DNA of 64,000 bases from Tachypleus tridentatus (GCF_004210375.1 NC_134825.1:41472348-41536347), one strand, 5' to 3'. Counted from the stretch's first letter, positions 35,971 through 47,179 are shown. Numbers and translations are program-made. The notes: a model not told the origin generated them from the letters alone.

Positions 35971-36696
35971 GTCAGCAGATAATATATAATATGTTGATGT
36001 GTGTTATTTGATAGCCAGGTGAGCATATAATATGTTGATGTGTGTTATTTGATAGCCAGGTGAGCATATAATATGTTGATGTGTGTTAGGCCAGGTGAGC
36101 ATATAATATGTTGATGTGTGTTAAGTGACAGTCAGGTGAACATATGTTGATGTGTGTTATACAGCCAGGTGAGCATATAATATGTTGATGTGTTATTTGA
36201 CAGCCAGGTGAGCATATAATATGTTGATGTGTGTTAATTGATGCCAGGTGAGCATATAATATGTTGAGTTGATGTGTGTTAATTGACAGCCAGGTGAGCA
36301 TATAATATGTTGATGTGTGTTATTTGATAGCCAGGTGAGCATATAATATGTTGATGTGTGTTATTTGACAGCCAGGTGAGCATATAATATGTTGATGTGT
36401 GTTATTTGACAGCCAGGTGAGCATATAATATGTTGATGTGTGTTATTTGACAGCCAGGTGAGCATATAATATGTTGATGTGTGTTATTGATGAGGTGAGC
36501 ATATAATATGTTGATGTGTGTTATTTGACCAGGTGAGCATATAATATGTTGATGTGTGTTATTTGACAGCCAGGTGAGCATATAATATGTTGATGTGTGT
36601 TATTTGATGCCAGGTGAGCATATAATATGTTGATGTGTGTTATTTGATAGCCAGGTGAGCATATAATATGTTGATGTGTGTTATTTGACAGCCACG
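35964..36696 (+). repeat. 41-bp minisatellite made from the SLC6 exon 6 splice donor
   Basis: About 18 units of 41 bp, each containing GACAGCCAG|GTGAGC followed by ATATAATATGTTGATGTGT. The first nine bases match the end of exon 6 (codons for Asp-Ser-Gln). The native junction (GTCAGC) is the first, slightly divergent unit; about 17 copies read CAG|GTGAGC or a close variant. Extending exon 6 into the array quickly meets TAA. Some units lack a few bases (36091, 36242, 36492, 36531). Confidence 0.92.
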
Positions 36697-36699
36697 TAC

Positions 36700-37890
36700 A
36701 TATTTTATATTCTCATTTTCATTTAATGATAAATATTCTTTTAAAATGGGAAAATTTTCAGAGTTCAAAATACTTTTGTAGACTATATTTTTTTTAATTT
36801 ACGCGTTTGTGTTATTGTTTATCTGGAGGGAGTTTTCACGTTTTAACTATTTCAACAATTGAATATTTTATAAGTCTGTGACGTTTGCACTTAATCACTG
36901 AGTTAGTGAGTTATTTAGTTCGAGAAACACTGTAACTATGAGAAAAAGATAAGCAAGTAACTGACAGTTTAATGTTATTAGAAATTAGACCTGTCTTTGG
37001 TATATATAAGGTTAGTACATGAAATCTGTGGAACTAGTAATGGGAGAAATAATACGGTTCCTTTGTTATTAAATGTGTTGTCCTTCTATGTTTTACCAAA
37101 CGAAACCTGCGCAGTGGCAGAGGCTTATGAAGCAATGTTGTTAACAGTGTCAGAAGCCAAGGTAAATTCTGATCTAAGAATAGTATGTGCATGATCATGT
37201 GACGTGCAGTTAGTGGTTAATTTCTTATTTAGTTAACCTCAAAATGTATGGTGTTAACTAATGTCAACAAAATACAACCTTCTGATATGTTATTATTATC
37301 AGAGATTCTATTTCCACTTCCGCCTTATTATCTGTTAGGACATAAGCCACGTGTCGCATGGCAACATGGTTGTTGACACGCGTGCATGTTTTTAGGCAGT
37401 AAAAGACAATTCGGGACTCTTTCTTGCATGCTTTCTGCACATCGTAGTAGTTCTATTCTTGCATGCTGCCTATCTCGGCAACCAGCTACTTCGTTGCTCT
37501 CTGCTACTTTTCTCCGATACCTGTTGCATACATCAGTAATAATCTTTTTATAATCTTTTACATTTGCGTCACCTGTTACTCATGGCAATAACCAACTAAC
37601 TAGTTAACAGATGCTGTCGTTTTTTGTAATGTACTACATTTGTTTGTCATAAGTCTCCAATGAATTATATGGTTGATACCTGCTACGTTTGTTTGCCACA
37701 TAAATGTAGTTCTAGCTTCAAATTGTTATATCCTTCAACCGTTACTTGATATGTGTTTATATGCTACAAGTGTTCCATGTGTCACCTGAGCTTACATTGT
37801 TATGTTCTATTTTATATCTAACAAATCAAAGAATGGATGCGTAACCACATATTGTTTAACTGTCTTTCGCTGGTTAAACATTTTAATATG
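36700..37890. other. SLC6 intron sequence between the donor array and the SINE
   Basis: No exon for TM4-TM5 or any other SLC6 part is visible. A 65-codon frame at 36997 has no family match. Confidence 0.55.
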
Positions 37891-37906
37891 TAAGAAATTT
37901 CAACAG

Positions 37907-38184
37907 GGCCCGGCATGGCCAAACGTGTTAAGGCGTGCGACTTGTAATCCGAGGGTCGCGGATTCACATTCCCGTCGCGCCAAACATACTCGCCCTTTCA
38001 GCCGTGGGGGCGTTATAATGTGACGATCAATCCCACTATTTGTTGGTAAAAGAATAGCCCAAGAGTTGGTGGTGGGTGGTGATGACTAGCTGCCCTCCCT
38101 GTAGTCTTACACTGCTAAATTAGGGACGGCTAGCGCAGATAGTCCTCGAGTAGCTTTGGGCGAAATTCAAAAACAAACAAACAA
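37907..38184 (+). mobile_element. SINE-A copy, full length, with 12-bp target duplication
   Basis: Head GGGCCCGGCATGGCCAAACG, body and AAACAAACAAACA tail. AAGAAATTTCAA occurs at 37892-37903 and 38183-38194, an exact duplication. Lies in the SLC6 intron before exon 7. Confidence 0.94.
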
Positions 38185-38461
38185 GAAATTTCAAAGTACC
38201 ATTTTTCAGTGATTCATAGAGATAAACTTCTGTATCAGAAACTCATAACTTTAAACGTACTCTCACGCAAGATGAAGTATTAGGTTATCAAACTAGATAA
38301 TAACACGTATGTTTGAAACTTTATTGTATAAAACGTTAATTCATTAAATATATATACGTATACAATTTATATAGATCTGTCTAACGATGTTATTTTGTTA
38401 CTTTGATCTGTATGTTATGACAACATGTGTACTGATATTGGTCTGTTTTTGTTTTTAATAG

Positions 38462-38593
38462 TTCTGCACGGTGGAAGCTCTGATAACAGGAATTGTGGAC
38501 GAATGGGCGTCTGTATTGAGATCACGAAGGAAACTATTTACTACAGGAATGGTTATCGTATTGTACCTGTTAGGTTTACCAATGGTCACTGAG
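38462..38593 (+). CDS. SLC6 exon 7: TM8 end and TM9
   Basis: 132 nt, phase 0 to 0, undamaged. Encodes FCTVEALITGIVDEWASVLR then SRRKLFTTGMVIVLYLLGL, matching the TM8-TM9 region (FCTVE, VDE, RR motifs). Acceptor ATAG at 38458-38461, donor GAG|GTATGT. Confidence 0.9.
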
Positions 38594-38732
38594 GTATGTT
38601 ACATAATATTAAAAATCAATAAACGAGTAAAACGAAAAACCACAGTTGTCACAGTGTGGTTGTTATAGTAAGAAGTTAGTAATAACAATTGTAACGGTAT
38701 GGTTGTTATAATGAGAAGTTAATATAAGTTTC

Positions 38733-41640
38733 AGGGGCAACAAGGGATATATTGGTCCATCTCAGCTGCCCCACCCTGTAAGCCAAACTAATACTATTAA
38801 AAACAATTAGTCATCACTTGTCATTCATATATGCATCAAGCTTCTTTTAAACTCACTCAAATTTACTAACATATCTTCATAAAGTTGTCATCTTTTATAT
38901 TTCCTAAATCTATATTTGTGTCACCAAGTTCTGTACTTCTCACTATTAAGTTTGAAAAATGTTGATGCATCAACATTATAAATACTTTACAATCTTAAAC
39001 ATTTGAATCAGATCGCCTCTAACTCTTGAGAGAGAAACTTTAAGGATCTTAATCTCTCCTCAAATGACAACCCCTACATCCCAGGCACCATTTTAGTTAC
39101 CCTCTTCTGAATCATTTCCAATAATTCCATGGCTTTCCTAGGGTAAGAAGCCCAAGACTGAACACAATACTCCTAATGCAGTCTAACCAGTGACCTACAC
39201 AATGAGATTATGACATATTTATACTTGTATTCAATATTTTGTAGATACAAATTAAAATCCTATTTGCCCTACCAATATTAGCAACAGCACGCTGCTTGAA
39301 TTGCTTAAGAGACTGAGCAGCCATTACAACAAGATCATTTTCTTTCATGACATTGTTAAAATTATTCCCATCCAAATTATTCTTATAATTCAAATTATTA
39401 TCACCAACATACAATATTTTGCATTTATCATAATTAAAATCCATCTGCCATTTATTCACCCAACTCATTATGTGAGCTAAATATTTTTATAAAGTAGCAG
39501 CATTCTCTTCACAGCCAGCATCACCCAAGACCTTGGTGTCATCTGCAAACATAAGTAATTTATTGACTTCCTTCATCAATGTTATTTATGTAAGTCAAAA
39601 AGAGTAAAGGTCCTAAGACTGATCCCTGAGGTACACCTCTTGCAACATTAATCTAGTTTAACTGAACTTCATTCATATCAAACCTCTGCTTTTGAATCCA
39701 GCCACTGTTCTATACAGTTACTTAACTTATCCTAAGCTTGTGCAGAGATAAGTTTCTTTACAAACCTTTATGTGGCACTTTGTTTGTTTAGAATTAAGCA
39801 CAAAGCTACACAATGGCTATCTGTGCTCTGCCCATCACAGGCATTGAAACCCAATTTATAGTGGTGTGAGACAAGAGACATGCTGCTTTGCCATTGTGGG
39901 GCATGGCACTTTGTAAAATGCTTTCTGAAAATCCATATATATCACATCTACACCCCTACCCTTATCTACATGTGCAGTAACATTTTTAAAACATGCAAAA
40001 AGATTTGTAAGGCAATATTAGTGAAACTATTTTGCTATCCAAAAAAATTATAAACTTGTTAAATGACTTTGCAAAGTATCTTTTATCAGACATTCCAAAT
40101 CTTTTCTCACAAATGAGGTAAGACTGACAGGCCTTTAATTACTGGGACAACTTCTATTACCTCTCCTGAGGATAGGAGTCAGATTAACCAATTTCCAATC
40201 AGTTGGTACTTGTACATTATTCAAGGGCTTAAAACCTTGTTTCAAGTGATCACATGACTTTGTTTAAAACCCTTGGTGAAGTACTATCTATTACAGGAGC
40301 TTTAGCATTCTTTAAATATCCCATTTTTTTTAACCAGCTCAGAATTAAGGTAGCCATCTTCTTTGATCTCATTTCCATTTATCAACTGTTCAAGATGTTA
40401 AATACAGCTTAAGTCTTCATTAGTAAAAACTGAAGCAAAATCAGAATCTAATAACATAGGCATTTCATGATCATCAGATACAAGCCTTCCTTCATAATTC
40501 CTCATGGGTCCTATCTCCATCCTCACATTTTGTTTACCCATAATGTACTTTAAAAGTTCTCACTGTTAATTTTATGTTTTAAGCCAAATTTTTGTTATAG
40601 ACATCTTTCTGGATATCATAATTTCTTTTTTGACCAACTTTCTTGATTTTCTATAATCTTTTACAATACCAGTCAATTTAAATTTCTTTAGTGTGTGGTA
40701 CTTTTCTTTGATTCTATCTCTTATTCCCTTTGTGAACCAACCTGTTTTTTTACTTCTAGATCCCCTTTTGTTTCTGTAAGGAATATGTTTATCTTGAATC
40801 TTTAAAAATTATCTTTATACATTTTTCACAACTGATTCGTGCCTCAAAATAACTCAGCTGTCCAATTCACAACACATCTCTTTTATTGCTTTTTTATAAA
40901 ATTTGGAATCAAAATATCATTATTTCTAATTTCCAAATGCAGCTAAATATCAAACATAATACAGGAATGATCACTTGTACCTAGGTGCTTCCTAGTTTAC
41001 ACCCTCTTAACCATTTCTATATTAGAATTTAACAATAAATCTAAGATAGCATTATTTACAGTAGGTTCCTTGACAAATTGTTAAGAAATCCATCTTGAAA
41101 AGTTTTCAGAAACCTTTCTCCCTCATGGTTTGAGGGATTTTCATTTCCCAATCATTATATCTGTACTTAGAACTACCCTTAATTATGATTTCATTAACAA
41201 CTGAGACCTTCATCTTATTACAAAGTTTCTTCCTGATTTCATCAGTTCCATCTGGTGATTTGTAACACATTTTACTAAAAGCTTTATCCCTTGCTATCCA
41301 CTAACAGAAACCCAATCTCCTTGCTATTATCCTTAATATTCTCAACTTCAACAGTATGTAACTCACACTTCACATATACAGCCACTCCTTCCCTTTCTTT
41401 AATACTCTATTCCTATTAAGTAACCTATAATCACGTATTTCAAACTCATCTACATTTAACCATGTTTCAGTTATTCTAAATCTTTTATTTCTACCAGTGC
41501 CCTAAAGTCTTATATTTCTTATACTTCTAGCATTACTATAATAACAATTAAGCCTACTCTTATAACTTGTACTGATTTCCAATGTTAAATTTTCCCGTAT
41601 ATCTTAGTTTTGTTTTATTTAGTTTATCTTTACCCTTTAT
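38733..41640 (-). mobile_element. CR1/Jockey-type LINE relic, antisense in an SLC6 intron
   Basis: On the minus strand, from 41640 down, broken reading frames give an endonuclease-like part (REGVAVYVKCELHTVEVEN near 41350), then RT blocks: VPTDWKLVNLTPIL and PVSLTS (about 40215-40120), [12 protein letters not shown] (about 39950), GVPQGSVLGPLLFLTYIN (39645-39590), FADDTK (about 39553-39532) and WVNKWQMDFNYDKCKILYVG (39470-39400). These are the ordered RT motifs of non-LTR elements. Many stops and frameshifts make it inactive. A SINE-C copy has inserted at 39784-39903. Assignment to CR1/Jockey rather than another clade is by motif resemblance only. Confidence 0.88.
39784..39903 (-). mobile_element. 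SINE-C copy inserted in the LINE relic
   Basis: Inverse: TTAGAATTAAGCACAAAGCT, ACACAATGGCTATCTGTGCT, GCCCATCACAGGC. TGGCACTTTGT occurs at 39773-39783 and 39904-39914, the target duplication. Confidence 0.87.
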
Positions 41641-42028
41641 TAAATAGTCCTAGTTTAAAACTTCCCTTACAGCTGAGTTAATAGCTTACAGACGTTTATT
41701 AAAATGCTAATTCGATTTGTCAATAGATATCGCCAAAATTAATTTGAGAAATTCTCAACTTCCTCGTACATGAAAAGCACGTACGCCACTTGTTTTCAAA
41801 ATATTTATTTTTCGGAACAAGATAAACGTACGTACATCAAATTCTTCACATTATAGGGATATTGTAAACACTACACACACACAAAAAAATATATATATAT
41901 ATATATAGTTATCTTACTCTTGTCAAAAGTCCACTTAGACCTATTCAGTTACTTTAAAATTCCAGTTGACAAAGCGAAGGTTCATCTGTTACTATCTAAA
42001 TATACTTCACTTACTTTATCATTGACTT

Positions 42029-42297
42029 GGGCCCGGCATGGCCAAGCGTGTTAAGGCGTGCGACTCGTAATCTGAGTGTAGCAGGTTCGCATCCGCGTCG
42101 CGCCAAACATGCTCGCCTTTCAGCCGTGGGGCGGTTATAATGTGACGGTCAATCCCACTATTCGTTGTTAAAGAGTTGGCGGTAGGTGGTGATGACTAGC
42201 TGCCTTCCCTCTAGTCTTACCATACTAAAATTAGGGACGGCTAACACCGATAGCCCTCGAGTAGCTTTGTGCGAAATTAAAAAAAAGAAACAAACAA
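42029..42297 (+). mobile_element. SINE-A copy, full length, with 13-bp target duplication
   Basis: Head GGGCCCGGCATGGCCAAGCG, body with small deletions and an A-rich tail. TTATCATTGACTT occurs at 42016-42028 and 42298-42310. In the SLC6 intron before exon 8. Confidence 0.93.
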
Positions 42298-42310
42298 TTA
42301 TCATTGACTT

Positions 42311-43115
42311 ATCATGGTTGTATCCTACATGTTTAAACTTTTCTACTGTCGCTTCTTCCTTCGTATTTCCCAAGAATCGTTTGTTTAGATGTCAGAGTCT
42401 ACTGATGCTAATTTATTCACTTTAGAACTCTCTTTAATGAAATAAACTATTATTTTTATTTTTCTTCTACTATTATTTTTCCTCTAACACATTAATAGTT
42501 ACGCCTATAGCAACCGTTCGGCCTTTCCCTCTTACAACAGAGAACTTCTCTTTCTCCTCTTGTCTGTCTACTGTTCTCGCTCATCTCACACTTTTTTGTA
42601 TATTTATTCCCAAATCGTCCGTTCATTATATTCTCTGCATCAATGATTTACAAACGCAACACCTAATACACGTCTGTTTTTAAATCTCTTATAAAGTAAT
42701 TAAAAGTAAACAACTAAACAATCATAAAACATTCTTTCGAAAACTAAACAAAATTACTATTATCGAAACTAGACAGTCTTTTATATCATGGCAATAAAAT
42801 GAACTAGGATACGAATGTGAATACTTGAAAACAGCAATGTTTAACCAAGCAAGTGTCAATTACCAATATATTAATTTTAGTTAGTAAAATACCCAATATC
42901 AAGACAATAACAGTTTCTTTGTTGTGGTCAAGGTTTATGTTCATGATTTTACTGATGACAGAACTGTCCAATAATATTTCAGTTATTCATAACCTGAATT
43001 TGTTTGATTTTTCCTTAGTTTTATTGTTAAAACTAATTACCTTTATTGTTTTCTTTTGTTTCTTATTTTGGGGTCTTATATTCATTTCAGTTGATGAATT
43101 ACTTTTATCAGTACC
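42311..43115. other. SLC6 intron sequence, no feature
   Basis: Pyrimidine-rich near 42440-42620. No coding or repeat signature recognised. Confidence 0.5.
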
Positions 43116-43121
43116 GTAATA

Positions 43122-43627
43122 CAGTGGAGCGCCGTTAAGCCGCGGTATTTGGGGGGTCAACCTGCTTAACCGCGGCTTAAACCTTTGTGACTGAAAAGCC
43201 GAAGTTGCCAACAGCTCCGCTGAGGAGCCTCATCCGGGCCATTGCGTGATCATTATATCGGATTATCGAATTAAAAATAATACTTTAATTATTGATCACT
43301 TTTTTTACGGATTTACCACGGATTAACTTTAATGTATGGAGAGGTATGATTCGGTAACAATAGCGGCCTCCATAAAGCTGACATAGAGAGCGAATAAGGT
43401 AGATTAACGGTCGATTTCTATTGTAATATATTTTATTTATTTCCCAAATTAAAGCAAATCCTTTTAAATATCCCCTGAAGTTATAAAGCCAGGATTAAAT
43501 TCGTAAGCCGCGTTTTACACGTTCTTAAATTAGCGGTGAGCCACGATAATCCTCGCTCACAAGACTTGCTACAGCGGCTTAAGCGATTTCGCGGTTTACT
43601 GGTCCGCGGCTTAATGGCGCTCCACTG
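43122..43627. mobile_element. 506-bp pogo/Tigger-like MITE
   Basis: Terminal repeats CAGTGGAGCGCCGTTAAGCC at the left and, inverted, CAGTGGAGCGCCATTAAGCC at the right; one mismatch over about 24 bp. TA flanks at 43120-43121 and 43628-43629. No coding capacity. CAGTGG ends with TA duplication fit Tc1/mariner-pogo (Tigger) derivatives. It sits in the SLC6 intron before exon 8. Confidence 0.88.
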
Positions 43628-43631
43628 TAAT

Positions 43632-43736
43632 TATATTTTATTACACGTTTCATCTTTTACAGTAAGTAAGATTTATTTTCAAAACATACATAAAATCAAA
43701 TCTTATTTACTGTAAAAATGACGTAATAAATAAAAC
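43632..43736. repeat. about 105-bp imperfect palindrome next to the MITE
   Basis: CTTTTACAGTAAGTAAGATT (43654 on) pairs with AATCTTATTTACTGTAAAAA (43697 on), with further pairing outward (TTTTATTACACG against GACGTAATAAA). The loop is about 20 bases. It would fold into a long hairpin and may be a small inverted-repeat element. Confidence 0.75.
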
Positions 43737-43967
43737 TTACCATAAGCACAACTCCCAATACTATTATATTTATTCAGCAACATTCCACTTCTAATATATC
43801 TGTTTATTTCTGTGGCTTTATCATGGTGTTATCTTGTATCTAGAATATGGAAACTGTAACTTGTAATAATATATATTTAATCAAAACGAAGCTGTTAAGT
43901 AATAATTCTGACTGAATTTTTTTAAACTGATCGTATTATTCACTAAAATAATCTTTTTACTTTTCAG

Positions 43968-44071
43968 GGGGGGCATGTACATATTTCAACTGATGGATTA
44001 TTATTCTGCCAGTGGAATGACTCTACTGTTTACTGTTTTCTTTCAAACTATAGTTATTACATGGGTTTATG
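43968..44071 (+). CDS. SLC6 exon 8: TM10, with +1 at a G-run
   Basis: Encodes [18 protein letters not shown] then [17 protein letters not shown] (TM10). The acceptor is followed by six G; five would keep the frame with the preceding phase-0 exon. A homopolymer error is the simplest explanation. Donor G|GTAAGT at 44072. The preceding intron is 5.4 kb and contains a LINE relic, SINEs and a MITE. Confidence 0.87.
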
Positions 44072-44627
44072 GTAAGTTTCAAATGGCATGTCCTTCATTG
44101 GGAAAATAGACCATTGTTTTATACATCACTTCAAACTTCTAATACATCTGTTTATTTCTATGGTGTAAGATTTTTATGTTAAATGTGGTGATGTATTATA
44201 CGTGCGTTGATCCTGGGAGGATCTGTTGTACACAAGCTAGCTCTAAAAGATGGTATATGCGAGTTAACTCTTTAACGTACTGTTATACTATATGCAAGTT
44301 ATCCCTAAAATGGGCTGTATTATTCTCAGGTTAACTCTAGAAGATGGTGTTTTATTGTGTTATTTGGAGGTGTTAATTAATTATTCATTACCTTGAATCC
44401 GTGTATTATTGTACTCAATAGCCAATACTTTTGACAATTTAATTTCTTTTCATTTATTGCGGATTTTCAAATGTTTTCAGTGTAAGCCAGTATTATTAAT
44501 TAACAATTGGACATTTAATTTGTAGATTTGTTTGTCTTTTGAATTCAGGTTTTATGTCAAGTGTTTTTTCACATGAAAATTCTAGTTTGTAAACCAAAAA
44601 ATGTATAAGACTAGTAAATTATTACAG

Positions 44628-44727
44628 GTGTAAAAAGTTTTCTAGCAACATTGAAGAGATGACAGGACATCGGCCCAACTGGTACTTCCTTGCTACCTGG
44701 GTCTTTGTCTCTCCAGCCGTTTGTTTG
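44628..44727 (+). CDS. SLC6 exon 9: loop and TM11 start, with 1-base frameshift
   Basis: Starts GVK, then in another frame SSNIEEMTGHRPNWYFLATW and VFVSPAVCL. 100 nt where 101 would preserve phase; the lost base is near 44632-44643 in AAAAAGTTTT. Acceptor CAG at 44625-44627, donor GTAAGT at 44728. Motif and position match the intracellular loop before TM11 of SLC6 proteins. Confidence 0.86.
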
Positions 44728-45064
44728 GTAAGTTTAATGCTGTGTTTTAAAGAAAGAATATTCAACGGTTTAGTTAAAAAATAATTGAGTGTAATGGAGG
44801 ACATGGATCTGTACATAGATTCTCTGTAAGTCATGAAGTGACCTTCGAACTTGCAGCACGTGAGAATATTATACGTTAACTGTAAGAACAGATCATTTAT
44901 CCTACTTACTCAGTTACGTTTCTCACAGTATCAAAATAATATAAATAAATATCTTATCTTTAGTACCTAATGTATATATATATATATATACAAATGATGT
45001 TCAATTTTATTTCAGTTTCTTTCAGAGAATGTTATTTCTAATTCTAAATACATATTCCCTTTAG

Positions 45065-45235
45065 GGAATATTCCTGTTTTCAGTTATGAGATGCAAACCT
45101 CTGGTGTATGTAGAGACTTACGTTTATCCTTGGTGGGGAGAACTCTTAGGCTGGGGGATAGCCTTGGCTTCCATGGTGTGGATTCCGTCCTATGCTGTTT
45201 GTTTCATGCTTATCACACCAGGTTTTCTGAAGGAC
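45065..45235 (+). CDS. SLC6 exon 10: TM11 end and TM12
   Basis: 171 nt, phase 0 to 0, intact. Encodes GIFLFSVMRCKPLVYVETYV then YPWWGELLGWGIALASMVW, and IPSYAVCFMLITPGF. The YPWWGE motif and the following helix match TM12 entry in GABA/betaine/taurine-type members. Donor GTGAGT at 45236. Confidence 0.9.
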
Positions 45236-45541
45236 GTGAGTAGCCTTTAGTCTTTATCAAAAGTAAAATTTTAAAGATTATTGAGAAATTATTTAGACTG
45301 AAACCTATTGAAACTGTAGACTAGGTTATTGTTACATTTGTGGTAGATTTTCAATACTTGTATTGACTATAGAGACAGTCTTAAAATTGGCAAACAAGAT
45401 ATTAGTAAAGTACTCCAGTTTTTTTTTACATATAATATTATGTATGTTATTCTTTCCATATGTGATATATACGATGATAAATGAAGTTAACAATCAGATA
45501 TAAAATTTGTATCTCAACTGTTGGTTCCGTTTTTATTTCAG

Positions 45542-45622
45542 CGACTGATTGCTGGCATAACTTCAACCTTTTCAGAAATTAACCAAGACACTTGGTCAAG
45601 ATTTCGAGCTTCCCAGAAGTAA
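45542..45622 (+). CDS. SLC6 exon 11: C-terminus and stop
   Basis: Encodes RLIAGITSTFSEINQDTW then SRFRASQK and TAA at 45620-45622. The cytoplasmic C-tail is short for the family. An AATAAA lies only 4 nt after the stop, so the true polyadenylation site is probably further downstream, where several candidates occur up to 46680. Confidence 0.82.
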   Translation, partial: RLIAGITSTFSEINQDTWSRFRASQK

Positions 45623-45699
45623 AAACAATAAACTGTCAGACTCTGGAGATTATAAGTCGACAGCCCAAGACATACTTCATATTTAACTGTTAAAAAGTA

Positions 45700-45966
45700 T
45701 ATGTGATCATATTACAAGCACTAGATCTTCTATATCTTCCTTTAGTACGTGATCGTATTACTAACACTAAATTCTCCTTTAGAACGTGATCATGTTACTC
45801 ACACCTGGTATTCCTTTAGTACGTCATCATATTACTAACACTAGATTTTCCTTTAGTACGTGATCATGTTCGTAATACTAGATTCTCCTTTAGTACGTGA
45901 TGAAATTACTAACACTAGGTTTTGCTTTAGTACATGATCATATTACTAACACTAGATCCTTCTTTA
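45700..45966 (+). repeat. 38-39 bp tandem repeat in the SLC6 3' region
   Basis: About seven diverged units of TTTAGTACGTGATCATATTA plus CTAACACTAGATTCTCC, beginning some 80 bp after the stop codon. If transcribed it lies in the 3' UTR. Units contain the palindrome TGATCA. Confidence 0.8.
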
Positions 45967-46679
45967 GGCACAGCAGAATATAATAGCAACAGTTAAAAAC
46001 AGAGCTTAAAAGATGTACATAAAACTTTATTCATAAAGAGCCAATGCCAAGTTACTTTAAGAAATCTGATAACAATTTGTGATGTAAGTCAAAGAAAAAA
46101 AAAAAAGAGTTAAATTATAAAACTAATTATATTTAGTTCTCACAAACTGAAATAATCAAACTTCTGTATAAACCTCACCAAAACTGTTTTTATTGTGCAC
46201 TTAATATTGGTGACAATGAAATCAGAAAAGCAAGTTTTATATTATATTATAGAGGAAACTAGACTCTAATACACTCACAGCATGTAAAGATGAACTAGAT
46301 TATAATTATGATAGTTATGATACAATACCTTTGGCCATAGGTGTATTAAACCTTACTCAAGCTGCATCCAATTGTTTATGTTCAGTTTTGTTTCTAGTTT
46401 ACCATAAACAACAATAGATGTAACGTATATCATTTTACCCTTTTTTCTAGCACATTTGTAAATATTATGTCGTTATGATTGATAGTTAGTTTACAAGTAA
46501 AACCAACAATTAAAGTAGGTAAAATAAAAGTGAATTATTTGAAACTCCCTTCAAAATGTAGTAAATAATTTATTCGTTATATTAATTTCACATTCTAGTT
46601 TACTTGATTGTATATTTTGTACAAATGGTTCTGTACTTTGAGTTTAATTAAGACGTTAGGCAATAATTAGAAAAGAAAA

Positions 46680-47179
46680 NNNNNNNNNNNNNNNNNNNNN
46701 NNNNNNNNNNNNNNNNNNNNNNNNNNNNNNNNNNNNNNNNNNNNNNNNNNNNNNNNNNNNNNNNNNNNNNNNNNNNNNNNNNNNNNNNNNNNNNNNNNNN
46801 NNNNNNNNNNNNNNNNNNNNNNNNNNNNNNNNNNNNNNNNNNNNNNNNNNNNNNNNNNNNNNNNNNNNNNNNNNNNNNNNNNNNNNNNNNNNNNNNNNNN
46901 NNNNNNNNNNNNNNNNNNNNNNNNNNNNNNNNNNNNNNNNNNNNNNNNNNNNNNNNNNNNNNNNNNNNNNNNNNNNNNNNNNNNNNNNNNNNNNNNNNNN
47001 NNNNNNNNNNNNNNNNNNNNNNNNNNNNNNNNNNNNNNNNNNNNNNNNNNNNNNNNNNNNNNNNNNNNNNNNNNNNNNNNNNNNNNNNNNNNNNNNNNNN
47101 NNNNNNNNNNNNNNNNNNNNNNNNNNNNNNNNNNNNNNNNNNNNNNNNNNNNNNNNNNNNNNNNNNNNNNNNNNNNNNN
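46680..47179. other. assembly gap of exactly 500 N
   Basis: A run of 500 undetermined bases. The round number marks a scaffolding join of unknown true size, not a measured distance. Confidence 0.99.

Larger units (their letters stand above)
32963..45622 (+). pseudogene. SLC6 sodium- and chloride-dependent neurotransmitter transporter (GABA/inebriated-like), broken or mis-assembled
   Basis: Family role (known): plasma-membrane symporters that move a small amine or amino acid inward with Na+ and Cl-, normally through 12 TM helices. Seen: eleven exons in order with GT-AG introns encode TM1 ([15 protein letters not shown]), TM2 (FFLEVAIG), TM3 (NIYYVVIIAW), TM6 (FGIGFGSVVTLGSYN), TM7 (NPATSIFAG), TM8 (LILGIDSQ), TM9-TM12 and a short C-tail. 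Retained ion-site residues include the TM7 Asn and the TM8 Asp-Ser. The part covering distal EL2, TM4, TM5 and early EL3 is not found between 33800 and 35144. Single-base frame breaks lie at the exon 2 acceptor, in exon 6 (about 35907), at the start of exon 8 (G-run at 43968) and in exon 9 (about 44635). Start choice: ATG at 32963 with an in-frame TAG at 32936. Inference: a decayed paralogue, or a functional gene with uncorrected indels and a missing segment. The substrate cannot be fixed. Confidence 0.85.

Noticed and set aside
36086..36301. Repetitive 71-codon protein on the minus strand
   Set aside because: It is a translation of the 41-bp minisatellite; repeats open in one frame are not evidence of a gene.
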